Below, in pieces: positions 33,481 through 42,623 of a DNA stretch of 64,000 nt (its first letter is position 1; every line of letters starts with the position of its first letter). The notes under the pieces are model-generated. The model worked only from the letters and a program-made list of their open reading frames with translations, did no database searches and had not been told where the DNA came from. The DNA lies in contig JARKPU010000022.1 in NCBI GenBank assembly GCA_029975055.1, positions 1 to 64,000 on the forward strand, read 5' to 3'. Source of the DNA: Anaerolinea sp. (GTDB lineage Bacteria > Chloroflexota > Anaerolineae > Anaerolineales > Anaerolineaceae). A program made the position numbers and the translations under genes.

Positions 33481-35373
33481 ATGAAGCATTGGTTCCTCCG
33501 GATCAGCGGAATTTACCTGGCCTTCCTCCTGGCGGGCTGCGGCGGCATCTCACTGGCCGCTGATGTCACCCCCCCGCCCGGTTACACCCCCAACCAGCAA
33601 GCCTCGGCGCAGCAGGCCGAGACGGTCTCCACCGCCTTCCCGCTGCTGCCCCCCGACCCGCTCGAAGGCCAGGCCATTTACGAGCAGAAATGCCTGCCCT
33701 GCCACGGCCCAAGCGGCATGGGCGACGGCTTCCAGGCCGGCAACCTGCCCGCCCCCCCGCCGGCCATCGGCACGCACGATGTGGCCGACCTGGCGCGCCC
33801 CTCCGACTGGTACAGCCTGGTCACCGAAGGCCGGCTGGATAAATTCATGCCCGGCTTCTCCGAAAGCCTCAACGACCGCCAGCGCTGGGACGTGGTTGCA
33901 TACGTGTTCTCTCTGAGCGTCACCCCTGCCGAGCTGGAGCAGGGCAAGGCCGTCTATGAGCAGCAGTGCGCTTCCTGCCACGGCGATGCAGGCCAGGGCA
34001 GCGCGAACACCCCCGATTGGACCGCGCAAGACCGTCTCTCGGTCCTCTCCGCCGCCGAGATGCAATCCGTTGTCACGAACGGGCAGGGCTCCATGCCCCC
34101 CTTCCCCGACCTCTCGGCCGCAGACCGCGCCGCGGTGATTGCCTACGTGCGCTCCCTCACCTTTGTCGGTTCGGGCGCGCCCTCCGGGCAGCAGGCCGGC
34201 GCAGCCGAGGCTTCGGCTACCCCCGCCGCCGAGGCCGCCTCTTCCACTCCCTCCACCACCCTCACCCCCGCCGCCGAGCGCACCATTTCCATCCGCGGAA
34301 CGATCACCAGCGCCGGTGCCGAGCCCATCCCCGCCGGGCTTAACGTCACCCTGCTCGGCTTCCAGGGGATGAATCAGGTCTCCGAAGAAACGACGATCAG
34401 CGCTGCGGGCGGCACCTATGAATTCAAAGACGTGCAGGTCAAAGAAGGCATGGCCTACATGGTGCGCGTGGAAAAGGACGGCGCAACCTTCAACTCCGAT
34501 ATCCTCCACACCGCAGACGTGACCGGTGATGTGGCCGAACTGCCGGTTTCGGTCTTTGCTTCCACCACCGATCCCTCCGGCCTGGTGGTGGAGCGCCTGC
34601 ATATCTTCCTGGATTTCACCATCCCGGATGTCGTCCAGGTGGTGGAGCTGTACATCGTCTCGAACCCCACCGGCAAGGTCATCGTCCCGGCTTCCAGCAC
34701 CCAGCCGGCGCTCACTTTCAAGCTCCCGGAGGGCGCTTCCAACCTTCAGTTCGAATCCGGCAGCCTGGGCGACCGCTACGTGGCCCTCGACGGCGGTTTT
34801 GGCGACCTCTCGGAGATCCAGCCCGACCCGGCCCAGCACCAGGTGCTCTTTGCTTATGAGCTGCCCTACCAGCGCAAGCTGGACCTGAAAGTGCCGCTCA
34901 CCATGGACGTTTCGGCAGCCGTGGTCATGCTGCCATCGGGAGGGGTCAAGCTGCAAAGCGGCCAGCTCACCGCCGCGGGCCAGCAGGACGTGCAGGGCAT
35001 GACCTACCAGCTCTACACGGCCTCCAACCTGGCCGCCGGCAGCAGCCTGGAGATCAGCCTCTCCGGCAAGACGTCCCCCGCCGCTTCCACAACCGGCAGC
35101 GGGAGCCTCTCCACGCTGTTGATCGGCCTGGGGGTCTTCGGGGCCGTCCTGGCGGGCGCCGGGGTGTGGCTCTTCCGCCAGCGCAAGAGCGCCGCGGCGC
35201 CTGAAGCAGCCGAACCCGATGCCCCGCCCTACGCCGAGAGCGAGGACGACCTGCTGGATGCCATCCTGGCCCTCGATGACCTCTATAAAGCCGGGAACCT
35301 GCCCGCCGAGGCTTACCAGCAGCGCCGGGCCGAGTTAAAAGACCGTCTTCGCAAGCTGCGCGAAGGGAAATAA
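33481..35373 (+). CDS. dihaem cytochrome c lipoprotein with C-terminal membrane anchor
   Basis: This 630-residue protein has the lipobox LLAGC (Cys20) and two class I cytochrome c domains with haem motifs CLPCH (C71-H75) and CASCH (C163-H167). A Ser/Pro/Ala linker leads to beta-sandwich domains (about 270-560). A membrane helix (about 545-570) and a short helical C-terminus 'DDLLDAILALDDLYKAGNLP' of SHOCT type follow. It may be an electron carrier or a redox sensor of the cell surface matured by the surrounding Ccm proteins. The start at 33481 is placed at the lipoprotein signal. The C-terminal helical motif recalls the one in the preceding zinc-ribbon gene. Confidence 0.85.
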   Translation: MKHWFLRISGIYLAFLLAGCGGISLAADVTPPPGYTPNQQASAQQAETVSTAFPLLPPDPLEGQAIYEQKCLPCHGPSGMGDGFQAGNLPAPPPAIGTHDVADLARPSDWYSLVTEGRLDKFMPGFSESLNDRQRWDVVAYVFSLSVTPAELEQGKAVYEQQCASCHGDAGQGSANTPDWTAQDRLSVLSAAEMQSVVTNGQGSMPPFPDLSAADRAAVIAYVRSLTFVGSGAPSGQQAGAAEASATPAAEAASSTPSTTLTPAAERTISIRGTITSAGAEPIPAGLNVTLLGFQGMNQVSEETTISAAGGTYEFKDVQVKEGMAYMVRVEKDGATFNSDILHTADVTGDVAELPVSVFASTTDPSGLVVERLHIFLDFTIPDVVQVVELYIVSNPTGKVIVPASSTQPALTFKLPEGASNLQFESGSLGDRYVALDGGFGDLSEIQPDPAQHQVLFAYELPYQRKLDLKVPLTMDVSAAVVMLPSGGVKLQSGQLTAAGQQDVQGMTYQLYTASNLAAGSSLEISLSGKTSPAASTTGSGSLSTLLIGLGVFGAVLAGAGVWLFRQRKSAAAPEAAEPDAPPYAESEDDLLDAILALDDLYKAGNLPAEAYQQRRAELKDRLRKLREGK

Positions 35374-35383
35374 AACCGCCGCC

Positions 35384-36124
35384 ATGGCCGACGACGCCCT
35401 CATCGTGGTTTCCAATCTGGTCAAGCGCTTCGGCCCCAAGGTCGTCTTGCGCGGCCTGGAATTCACCGTCAAACCGGGCGAGTTTGTAGCCCTGCTCGGG
35501 CCGAACGGCGCCGGCAAGACCACCTTCCTGCGCATCCTCTCATCGCTCTCCAGCCCGACGCTCGGGCGCGTGCGCGTGGCCGGGCACGAGCTGCCGCGCC
35601 AGGCGGCCGCCGTGCGCCAGCGGCTGGGGGTCGTTTCGCACCTGCCTCTGCTCTACGGCGACCTGACCGCCGAGGAGAACCTGCGCTTTTACGGGCGCAT
35701 GTACGGCGTGGCCGCCCTCGAAAGGCGCATCACAGAGGTGCTGGCGCTGGTCGGGCTGGCCCCGCGCCGCCGCGACCTGGTGCGCACCTTCTCGCGCGGC
35801 ATGCAGCAGCGCCTGGCAATCGGCCGCGCCATCATCCACGACCCCGAAGTGCTCCTCCTCGATGAGCCGCATACCGGCCTCGACCAGGACGCCTGCGACA
35901 TGCTCGACCAGATCCTCACCCAGGTGGCGGCCCGCGGGCGCACCGTGGTGATGACCTCGCACGACCTGACGCGCGTGGAAGACCTCGCCTCGCGCTTCGA
36001 TGTCCTCACCCGCGGCAGCATCCGCGCCACGACCTCGCGCCAGGATATGCCCAGGGACGGCTTGCTCGCGTTCTACCGGCGCTCGCTCGAGGCCGCCAAA
36101 ACCGACCCCGGAGCCGCCCAATGA
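35384..36124 (+). CDS. ccmA: haem exporter ATP-binding subunit CcmA
   Basis: This 246-residue ABC ATPase has Walker A GPNGAGKTT (39-47), the signature FSRGMQQRLAIGRA and Walker B VLLLDEPHTGLD. The size and the 'LLYGDLTAEENLRFYGRMYGV' region are typical of CcmA, which drives release of holo-CcmE together with CcmB, CcmC and CcmD. It overlaps ccmB by 4 bp (ATGA). Confidence 0.93.
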   Translation: MADDALIVVSNLVKRFGPKVVLRGLEFTVKPGEFVALLGPNGAGKTTFLRILSSLSSPTLGRVRVAGHELPRQAAAVRQRLGVVSHLPLLYGDLTAEENLRFYGRMYGVAALERRITEVLALVGLAPRRRDLVRTFSRGMQQRLAIGRAIIHDPEVLLLDEPHTGLDQDACDMLDQILTQVAARGRTVVMTSHDLTRVEDLASRFDVLTRGSIRATTSRQDMPRDGLLAFYRRSLEAAKTDPGAAQ

Positions 36125-36798
36125 GCGCCTTCCTGCGCGCCATGGGCGCCGTCGTCTGGAAGGACCTGGCCGCCGAGCTGCGCAGCCGCGAGCTGATCTC
36201 CTCGATGCTCGTCTTTGCCCTGCTCGTCATCCTGATCTTCAACTTCGCCCTCGAGCTGGACGCATCCGCGCGCGCCAACGTCACCTCGGGGGTGCTGTGG
36301 GTCACCTTTGTCTTTGCCGGCACGCTCGGCCTCAACCGCTCGCTGGCCATCGAGAAGGACCGCGGCTGCCTCGACGGCCTGCTGCTGGCCCCCGTGGACC
36401 GCACCGCAATCTACTTTGGCAAGGCCGCCGCCAACCTGGTCTTCATCCTGGTGGTGGCCGCCATCGTCCTGCCGGTGTACAGCGTGCTCTATAATACCAA
36501 CCTGTTCGCTCAGCCGGGGGTATTGCTCGTCATCCTGCTCGGCGCCGAGGGGTACACCGCCGTGGGCACCCTGCTGGCCACCATGGCGGTGCAGACGCGC
36601 ACGCGCGATATTCTGCTGCCCATCCTGCTCTTCCCGGTGGTCATCCCGGTGCTCGTCGCCGCCGTCAAGGCCACCAGCGGCTACCTGCAGGCCCTGCCTC
36701 TGGATGAAATTCGCCCCTGGCTGAACCTGCTGGTGACGTATGACCTCGTCTTCACCGCTGCGGCCTTCATGGTGTTTGAGTATGTTGTGGAGGAATAA
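36121..36798 (+). CDS. ccmB: haem exporter permease CcmB
   Basis: This 225-residue membrane protein has six hydrophobic helices and the CcmB pattern KDLAAELRSRELISSM at residues 15-30, plus LFPVVIPVLVAAV near residue 180. It is the membrane partner of CcmA. It overlaps ccmA by 4 bp and abuts ccmC directly, as usual for this operon. Confidence 0.93.
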   Translation: MSAFLRAMGAVVWKDLAAELRSRELISSMLVFALLVILIFNFALELDASARANVTSGVLWVTFVFAGTLGLNRSLAIEKDRGCLDGLLLAPVDRTAIYFGKAAANLVFILVVAAIVLPVYSVLYNTNLFAQPGVLLVILLGAEGYTAVGTLLATMAVQTRTRDILLPILLFPVVIPVLVAAVKATSGYLQALPLDEIRPWLNLLVTYDLVFTAAAFMVFEYVVEE

Positions 36799-37497
36799 AT
36801 GAAAGCCCGATCTCGTGTCTTACTTGGCCTGGATGTGGTCACGCTGCTGGTCATGGCGGCGGCCACGTATATGGTGTTCATCTACGCCCCCGTCGAGCGC
36901 ACGATGGGACTGGTGCAGAAGGTGTTCTACTTCCACGTTGCTGCCGGCTGGACGGGCATGCTGGGCTTCCTGGCCGCCGTCGTGGCGGGCATCGCTTACC
37001 TGGCCACGCGCAAATCCAGCTGGGACCTGGTGGGCCTGGGCGCGATCGAAATCGGCCTGGTCTTTGCTCTCATCAACATCATCACCGGCTCCATCTGGGC
37101 GCGGCCCATCTGGAACACCTGGTGGACGTGGGACCCGCGCCTGACCACCGCCACAATCATGGAGCTGGTGTATGCCGCCTACCTGATGCTGCGCCAGGGC
37201 ATCGAAGACCCCGAGCGCCGCGCGCGCTTTGGGGCGGTGTATGCCATCGTCGGCTTCATCAGCGTGCCGCTCACCTTCTTCTCCATCCGCATCTACCGCA
37301 CCATCCATCCGGTGGTCATCGGCGGCGGCGACCCTACCGTCAGCGGCTCGTTCAGCATGACGCCCGCGATGGGCGCGACGTTCGGCGTGGCCCTGGTGGC
37401 GTTCTCGTTCCTGTTCGCCAGCCTGCTCTGGCACCGCATCCGCCTTGGGCAGTTGGGCGCGCAAGTCGAACAGCTCAAGCTCAAACTGATGCATTAG
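36799..37497 (+). CDS. ccmC: haem-handling membrane protein CcmC
   Basis: This 232-residue membrane protein has six helices and the Trp-rich motif WNTWWTWDPRLT (near residues 104-115). His residues lie in FYFHVAAGW and IYRTIHPVV, the expected haem ligands. CcmC loads haem onto CcmE. The ATG at 36799 directly follows the ccmB stop, with GGAGGAA as ribosome binding site. Confidence 0.95.
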   Translation: MKARSRVLLGLDVVTLLVMAAATYMVFIYAPVERTMGLVQKVFYFHVAAGWTGMLGFLAAVVAGIAYLATRKSSWDLVGLGAIEIGLVFALINIITGSIWARPIWNTWWTWDPRLTTATIMELVYAAYLMLRQGIEDPERRARFGAVYAIVGFISVPLTFFSIRIYRTIHPVVIGGGDPTVSGSFSMTPAMGATFGVALVAFSFLFASLLWHRIRLGQLGAQVEQLKLKLMH

Positions 37498-37506
37498 GAG
37501 GAACCC

Positions 37507-37665
37507 ATGGAAACCACCCCCGCAAACACCCTCGGCTATTTCATCGCCGGGTACACGGTCATCTTCGGCACCATGCTCGTTTACCTGGTCAGCCTGGTGG
37601 TGCGCCACCGCAACCTGATGCAAGAAAAGCGGATGCTGGAAGACTTGGAGAAAGAGAAGAAGTGA
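37507..37665 (+). CDS. ccmD: CcmD-like small membrane protein
   Basis: This 52-residue protein has one membrane helix (about residues 10-33) and a basic/acidic helical tail (EKRMLEDLEKEKK). Size, topology and position immediately after ccmC match CcmD, which stabilises the CcmABC-CcmE complex. TAGGAGGAACCC precedes the ATG. The frame was read directly from the sequence and closes with TGA at 37663-37665. The last gene of the operon, it is followed by a terminator. Confidence 0.88.
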   Translation: METTPANTLGYFIAGYTVIFGTMLVYLVSLVVRHRNLMQEKRMLEDLEKEKK

Positions 37666-37748
37666 TTTTGAAGATCAACCCATCCGGGTAATTTCCGCAT
37701 GGGAAGCCCTCAGCCTGCCCTCTCGCGACGGGAGAGGGAACAAGATAG

Positions 37749-37787
37749 AGAGAGGGCGGCGCGCAATGCACCGCCCTCTCTGTTTTT
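37749..37787 (+). terminator. intrinsic terminator of the ccm operon
   Basis: An 11-bp stem (37749-37759/37771-37781) is followed by GTTTTT. The T-run touches the stop of the convergent carotenoid gene. A second small hairpin with CCCTCTC/GAGAGGG arms lies at 37718-37738. Confidence 0.85.
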
Positions 37788-38550
37788 ACTGCGCAGGCTG
37801 CCTCGCCCAGCCCATCACCGCCCAGGGCATCATCGCAAAGAACCCGATCAACGCCAGGTCACCCGCGCCGTTGACCAGCGACCCGCCGATCATCCCCAGC
37901 GCGGTCACCAGGTAACTGAGCACCGCCAACCGGTCGAACCCGGCCTCGCGAGGCTTCGCCTGCCTGCCCCGGGCGATCAGGTAGAGCGCGTAGCTGGTAA
38001 ACACCGTCAGCCACCAGCCCCAAAAGTTTTGCAGCGGGATGCCAAAATAGGCCCCGTCCACGTCCCACACCCAATGCCCGCCCGCCACCATGATCGGGTC
38101 CATAATCACGTCCCAGGCGGTCATCGCCAGCCCGCCCAGCGCCGCCACCGCCAGCACCCTCTGCCAGCGCCCGGCCCCTTCGGGGGCCAGCCGCTCGGCA
38201 ATGACGAAGGAAGGGTAGCTCATCATGAACCAGGCCACCGGGATCAGGTACGGCACCAGCCCGAGGAACCTGGGGCCCAGCTTTTCGGTGTAATGATACG
38301 GCCCATAGACCCAGCCCGTCGCCACGCCGACGCTCTCGAACAGCAGGCTCACGCCAAAGACCAGCGCCAGCAGCCCCAGCGCGCCTTTCCATCCCTCGCG
38401 CTGCCCGGCGTGCAGCAGCGCAAAGGCAAAGCCCACCAGCGTGACCGCCTGGTTGGGCACCGCCACCCCCAGCTGCCGGCCAAACACCGAAAGCGCCATC
38501 AGCAGGGCAAACAGGATCAGCACGGCCAGGGAGATGCGGCGTAAGGTCAT
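37786..38550 (-). CDS. carotenoid biosynthesis protein, CruF-like
   Basis: This 254-residue membrane protein has about seven helices and the conserved block WVYGPYHYTEKLGPRFLGLVP followed by P-V-A-W-F-M-M. It also has D-P-x-M-V-A and VWDVDGAYFGIPLQNFWGWW. This is the DUF422/CruF family, carotenoid 1,2-hydratases that act on acyclic C40-C50 carotenoids. AGGAGG lies five bases before the ATG. No other carotenoid gene is in the window, so the substrate is unknown. Confidence 0.88.
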   Translation of the reverse strand: MTLRRISLAVLILFALLMALSVFGRQLGVAVPNQAVTLVGFAFALLHAGQREGWKGALGLLALVFGVSLLFESVGVATGWVYGPYHYTEKLGPRFLGLVPYLIPVAWFMMSYPSFVIAERLAPEGAGRWQRVLAVAALGGLAMTAWDVIMDPIMVAGGHWVWDVDGAYFGIPLQNFWGWWLTVFTSYALYLIARGRQAKPREAGFDRLAVLSYLVTALGMIGGSLVNGAGDLALIGFFAMMPWAVMGWARQPAQ

Positions 38551-38636
38551 GGTTCCTCCTGAAATTGTGCCTGCGAGCTGCCGCTCATGCGCCCTCGATT
38601 GTTCGCTCCCCCGGCGAGGAGACAGGATGAACGCTG

Positions 38637-39659
38637 CTAAGCATCACTCGGCGTCAGCGTCAGGCGCAGCAGGTAACGGTCCACCGCGCCGAAGCGGTAT
38701 TTATATTCCTCGTCGCCGCGCATAAAATCGAAAGCCTCGCGTTTCATCTCGTTGGCCCACTGGAGCTGATAGCCCAGCAGCACCCACCCCGGCGAGAGCT
38801 CGATATAGGCGCGGTTGATCCCCGAGTTATACACCCACAGCCGGTTGAGGTAATCGAAGGCCAGATAACCGGCGGCCTTCTGCCCGTCAATCTCCAGGAA
38901 GGCCAGGTGCAAAATGCCTTCCTGGAAAGCCCAGCGAATCACCGTGCGCATAAATTTGCGCATCGGCGGGGTGAGGAAGCGCGCCTTTTCTTCGTCCTGC
39001 TCCATCAGAGCGGTGAAGGCGGCGATCTCCTCCTCCAGTTGCGAGGCGTCGTCCACCAGGTACCAGCGGCTCGGCAACCCCGAGGCTTCCAGGCGGCGCA
39101 TCTTGCGGCGGATTTCGTGGCGCTGCTTCTTGTCGATCCCGGCCAGGTAGGCCTCCCAATCGCCGGGCAGCGGGATATACGGGCAGTGATAGACTTTCGC
39201 CGCCTGCTCGCTCCAGCCCAGGCGCGCGGCAGAGGCGCGCAGCGCCGCCAGGAGAGGAGAATCATCGAACAGGTTGTATAAATCGAGCGATTTCCAGCCC
39301 GGCAGCCCGGCCTGGGCCAAAAAAGGCAGCAGCGCGTCGCAGAACGGCTCCAGGCAGCCCTGCCGCGCGATGAAGTCGAGGTAATCGGAGACCTCGACGC
39401 TCCCCACCAGCATCAGGCGCGGCTCGCCCTGGTGGTTGGGGGCGTGGAACAGCGGCGCGATGCCCACCAGCTCGCCGCGCTCGCGCGCCGTCACCAGCGC
39501 AAGCGTGCCCTCGGGCCATTCGCCCCCGCCGCGCGTCTGCCACCAGGCCAGCAGGTAGTCATAGCGCAAAAAGGGCACATGGGTATGGTTCTGTTCAACC
39601 AGGCGGTTCCAATCATCACGTAAGTCGGTCGGGAAGGTAGTGTGTAGGGTTAATTCCAT
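38637..39659 (-). CDS. GNAT/FemAB-like acyltransferase
   Basis: This 340-residue protein has two GNAT-like halves typical of the FemAB/BioF2-like group. The first half contains LVGIAPLFHAP and VSDYLDF. The second has KKQRHEIRRKMRRLE, GILHLAFLEIDGQKAAGYLAFDY and FDFMRGDEEYKYRFG. Such proteins aminoacylate or acylate cell-wall or polysaccharide precursors. It is the last gene of an operon with a sensor kinase and a response regulator (3 bp after the regulator stop), which suggests control of envelope modification. Confidence 0.85.
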   Translation of the reverse strand: MELTLHTTFPTDLRDDWNRLVEQNHTHVPFLRYDYLLAWWQTRGGGEWPEGTLALVTARERGELVGIAPLFHAPNHQGEPRLMLVGSVEVSDYLDFIARQGCLEPFCDALLPFLAQAGLPGWKSLDLYNLFDDSPLLAALRASAARLGWSEQAAKVYHCPYIPLPGDWEAYLAGIDKKQRHEIRRKMRRLEASGLPSRWYLVDDASQLEEEIAAFTALMEQDEEKARFLTPPMRKFMRTVIRWAFQEGILHLAFLEIDGQKAAGYLAFDYLNRLWVYNSGINRAYIELSPGWVLLGYQLQWANEMKREAFDFMRGDEEYKYRFGAVDRYLLRLTLTPSDA

Positions 39660-39662
39660 GAA

Positions 39663-40382
39663 TCAGGTCTCATCGGGAGGTTGAAGCATGCCGGTGCCGG
39701 TGCCCAAACGGTAACCAAAGCCGCGCACCGTGCGGATCCAGCGCGGACTGGCAGGGTCGGCTTCGAATTTTTGGCGCAGCATCCAGATGTAGCGCCGCAC
39801 CGCCGAGCGCTCGCCCTGGTAGTAATCGCCCCACACCTGCTGGCTGAGCTCCTCTTCCGAGATGGCGCGCCCTTTGTTGCGCACCAGGAACTCCAGCAGG
39901 CGGAACTCGGTGGGCGTGAGCGCGATGACCTCGCTGCCCTTGCGCGCCTCGCGCTTATCCAGGTCGAGGGTGAAATCGCCAAAATAGAGCAGGTGGCGCT
40001 CGTTCTTATCCGGCGGGCGCGCGGTGCGGGCCAGCACCGCCTGGATGCGGGCGGTAAGCTCGGCGAAGCTGAACGGCTTGGTCATGTAATCATCCACGCC
40101 GAGTTTGAACCCGCGCAGCTTATCGGCCTCCGAAGATTTGGCCGTCAGCAGGATGATCGGCAGGTCCGAGAGTTCGCGCAGGCGCGCGCACACCTCCCAG
40201 CCGTCCATCCCCGGCATCATCACGTCCAGCACCACCAGGTCGGGCTGTTCGCGGTAGGCCAGGCGCAGCGCCTCGGCGCCGTTATTCGCCGCCACCACGT
40301 CGAATTTCTCTTCGCGCAGAAAGTCCTGCAAAAAGCGCAGCAGGGTGGGGTCGTCATCGACCACGAGTATTTTCGAACTCAT
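39663..40382 (-). CDS. OmpR/PhoB-family response regulator
   Basis: This 239-residue protein has a receiver domain (D9-D10 acidic pocket, phospho-acceptor D53, K at LLTAKSSE and the TKPF switch end). A winged-helix DNA-binding domain (residues 130-230) follows, with LTPTEFRLLEFLV and SAVRRYIWMLRQKFE. The start at 40382 follows GGGGAGG and is preferred over an in-frame start five codons upstream. It overlaps the kinase gene by 29 bp, a usual arrangement for a two-component pair. Confidence 0.95.
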   Translation of the reverse strand: MSSKILVVDDDPTLLRFLQDFLREEKFDVVAANNGAEALRLAYREQPDLVVLDVMMPGMDGWEVCARLRELSDLPIILLTAKSSEADKLRGFKLGVDDYMTKPFSFAELTARIQAVLARTARPPDKNERHLLYFGDFTLDLDKREARKGSEVIALTPTEFRLLEFLVRNKGRAISEEELSQQVWGDYYQGERSAVRRYIWMLRQKFEADPASPRWIRTVRGFGYRLGTGTGMLQPPDET

Positions 40383-42567
40383 TCTCCTCCCCTGCATCTT
40401 CTTCTAGAACGAGAGGCAGCCAGCAGGTAAAACGCGCGCCGCCTTCCGGGCGGTTTTCTCCCACAATTTTACCATCCATTGCTTCCACCAGCCGGTGCAC
40501 GATGTACAGCCCCAGCCCGTGCCCGTAAACCGTCTGCGCATCGGATGGGTGCGAGCGGAAGAAGCGCGTGAACAGCAGCGGCAGGTCTTCTTCCGGGATG
40601 CCCTTGCCGCAGTCTTCCACGCGCACCCAGCCCAGCCCGTCGCCGCTCCCCGCCGAGACGGTGATCGGCCCTTCGGGGGCATATTTGAGCGCATTGTCGA
40701 GCAGGTGGAAGAGCACGCTGGTCATCGCGCGCTCATCGGCCAGCATCACCGGCGGCGGGTCGGGCAGCTCCCAGCGGATGCGCCCGGCGCCGGGCAGGTG
40801 AGTCATCTGGCGGTTGATCGCCTCCACCACCTCATCCAGGTCGAGCGGGGCGGGGTAAACCGGCACGCGCCCCGAATCGAGCGCCGAAAGGTCGAGAATC
40901 GTCTCGATGAAGCGCGTCAGGCGCTGGATCTCGGCCTGCACCAGCACGAGCGTCTCTGAGGCTTGCTGGGGCAGAGCGCGCACGCGCGCCAGCACCAGCT
41001 CGATGCCGCCGTTGATGTTCGTCAGCGGGGCGCGCAGCTCGTGCGAGACGAGCGAGACGAAATCGGATTTCAGCCGGTCCAGGTTTTGCAGGGCCAGGTT
41101 TTGCCGTTCGAGCTGGGTGTAAGCTTCGCTCAAGCTGGCGGTCTTTTCTTGCACGCGCTGCTCGAGCAGCGAGTTCATGCGGCCCAGTTCATCGTGCGCC
41201 GCCGCAATCTGCTCATACGCCCGCTGCAAAGCCTCCTGCTGGCGCTTGATCTCGCTCAGGTCGTGCGCCGTGCCCGCCAGGGCCAGCTTCTCGCGCCCCG
41301 ACCACGCCAGCGGCCTCAGCGAGAGCAGCGCAGGCACTTGCTGGCCATCCGAGCGCCGCAGAGAGACCTCGCCCGTCCAGCCGCCGCGCAGCCCCTGCTG
41401 GAGCATGCGCCCCACATCCTGCTCCGCGCCGATGAGCTGTTGGAGCGGCAAATTGAGCAATTCGGCGGCCTGCAAACGCCCGGTTTTCTCCAGCAGGGCG
41501 GGGTTCACCAGGCGCAACTCACCCTTTGGGCTGCAGATGAACGCCGGTTCGGCGATGCTATCCACCAGGCGGGCATACTGCTGGAATTCCACCTCGCCCG
41601 CCACCAACCCCTGCCGGCCGATCAACACCAGCCCCAGCACCACCGTCACCCACAGCCCCAGCGTGTCGGCGCGCCGGTTCACCTGCAGGTCGATCAGCGT
41701 GTACCACCCCAGGGCGATCGTCAAAACGATGGGCAGCAGCGATTGTGCGCGGACGGCAGCGCGCCGCAAGAAGCCCGGCGCTCCTTCCCTCCGGACGGGG
41801 GCCGGGGCAGGGTCGCTTTGGGCGCGCGCCTGCGCCAGTACCGCCACCGCCATGAGCGCATCGCCCAACACCCAGCCGAAATTCACCCCGCTCGCCGGGC
41901 TGTAAGCGCCTTGCGGAAGAAGGGAGATGTAGATCAAGTCGCTGACGGCATATGCCGCCAATGCAAGCGTGACCCAGGTGAGCACCGGCGGGAAGGACAG
42001 CGCCTCGTTGAGCAGGAACAGGTTGAGCAGCACGATCAACAGCAGCAAGTCAACCGAAGGGAAGTAGAAGGCATTCGTTCCGGCGGCCGCCGGCTTGAGC
42101 AAGATCATCCAGGCCAGGGTGAAGATGGCCGTGGTGGTGACGGTGGCCTCCGAAAACAGCCGCCCGCGCCCCAGCCGCTGGCGTGCCTTCCGCGGGTAGC
42201 GCAGGATGCCCACCAGCAAAAGCAGCGAGCCTCCCATCACCACCAGGTCGGCCGGCCCGAGCCCGCCGGTGGGCGGCTGGAGCGCCCCCAGGATCAACCG
42301 CAGCAGGTCGCCGGCGGCCCACAGGCTCAACCCGGCGGCCATCCAGCCCCAGGCGGCGCGCACCTCCGCCGGGGCCGGCCCCCCGCGCACCCTCCAGGCC
42401 AGGGCCAGCACCACCAGCCCCGAAAAGACCAGCGCCAGCCCGCCCACCCAGTAACGCTCGGCAGGCAGGGCGCTGCCCCACAGCAGCCAGGCCGCGTAAA
42501 GCGCCAGGTACAGGCCGCCGGTGAGAACAGCGTTGCGGGTGAGGAGAGGTTTACGCTCTACGGTCAC
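40354..42567 (-). CDS. multi-spanning sensor histidine kinase with PAS domain
   Basis: This 737-residue protein has nine or so N-terminal membrane helices (residues 10-310), a PAS domain (about 330-440) and a coiled coil. The HisKA domain carries phospho-acceptor H509 in LVSHELRAPL, and HATPase_c (about 610-725) has the N box, DCGKGIPEEDL and GHGLGLYIVHR. It begins with GTG 6 nt after a TATAAT, without a Shine-Dalgarno sequence, so the mRNA is probably leaderless. The membrane part resembles 7TM-type sensors, but its signal is unknown. Confidence 0.93.
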   Translation of the reverse strand: MTVERKPLLTRNAVLTGGLYLALYAAWLLWGSALPAERYWVGGLALVFSGLVVLALAWRVRGGPAPAEVRAAWGWMAAGLSLWAAGDLLRLILGALQPPTGGLGPADLVVMGGSLLLLVGILRYPRKARQRLGRGRLFSEATVTTTAIFTLAWMILLKPAAAGTNAFYFPSVDLLLLIVLLNLFLLNEALSFPPVLTWVTLALAAYAVSDLIYISLLPQGAYSPASGVNFGWVLGDALMAVAVLAQARAQSDPAPAPVRREGAPGFLRRAAVRAQSLLPIVLTIALGWYTLIDLQVNRRADTLGLWVTVVLGLVLIGRQGLVAGEVEFQQYARLVDSIAEPAFICSPKGELRLVNPALLEKTGRLQAAELLNLPLQQLIGAEQDVGRMLQQGLRGGWTGEVSLRRSDGQQVPALLSLRPLAWSGREKLALAGTAHDLSEIKRQQEALQRAYEQIAAAHDELGRMNSLLEQRVQEKTASLSEAYTQLERQNLALQNLDRLKSDFVSLVSHELRAPLTNINGGIELVLARVRALPQQASETLVLVQAEIQRLTRFIETILDLSALDSGRVPVYPAPLDLDEVVEAINRQMTHLPGAGRIRWELPDPPPVMLADERAMTSVLFHLLDNALKYAPEGPITVSAGSGDGLGWVRVEDCGKGIPEEDLPLLFTRFFRSHPSDAQTVYGHGLGLYIVHRLVEAMDGKIVGENRPEGGARFTCWLPLVLEEDAGEENEFENTRGR

Positions 42568-42573
42568 AGGATC

Positions 42574-42579
42574 ATTATA
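42574..42579 (-). promoter_or_regulatory. -10 box of the kinase operon (leaderless)
   Basis: A perfect TATAAT on the minus strand ends 6 nt before the GTG at 42567, so transcription should begin at or next to the start codon. No ribosome binding site is present. Confidence 0.6.
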
Positions 42580-42583
42580 CTGT

Positions 42584-42609
42584 AGGGGGCGGCAGGTGTG
42601 CCGCCCCCT
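42584..42609 (-). terminator. hairpin ending the FG-GAP gene
   Basis: A perfect 11-bp stem (AGGGGGCGGCA/TGCCGCCCCCT, 4-nt loop) lies 15 bp beyond the stop of the minus-strand gene. The stem resembles the 22828-22860 terminator but is followed by mixed A/T rather than a T-run. Confidence 0.6.
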
Positions 42610-42623
42610 CTGTTCATCACCGA

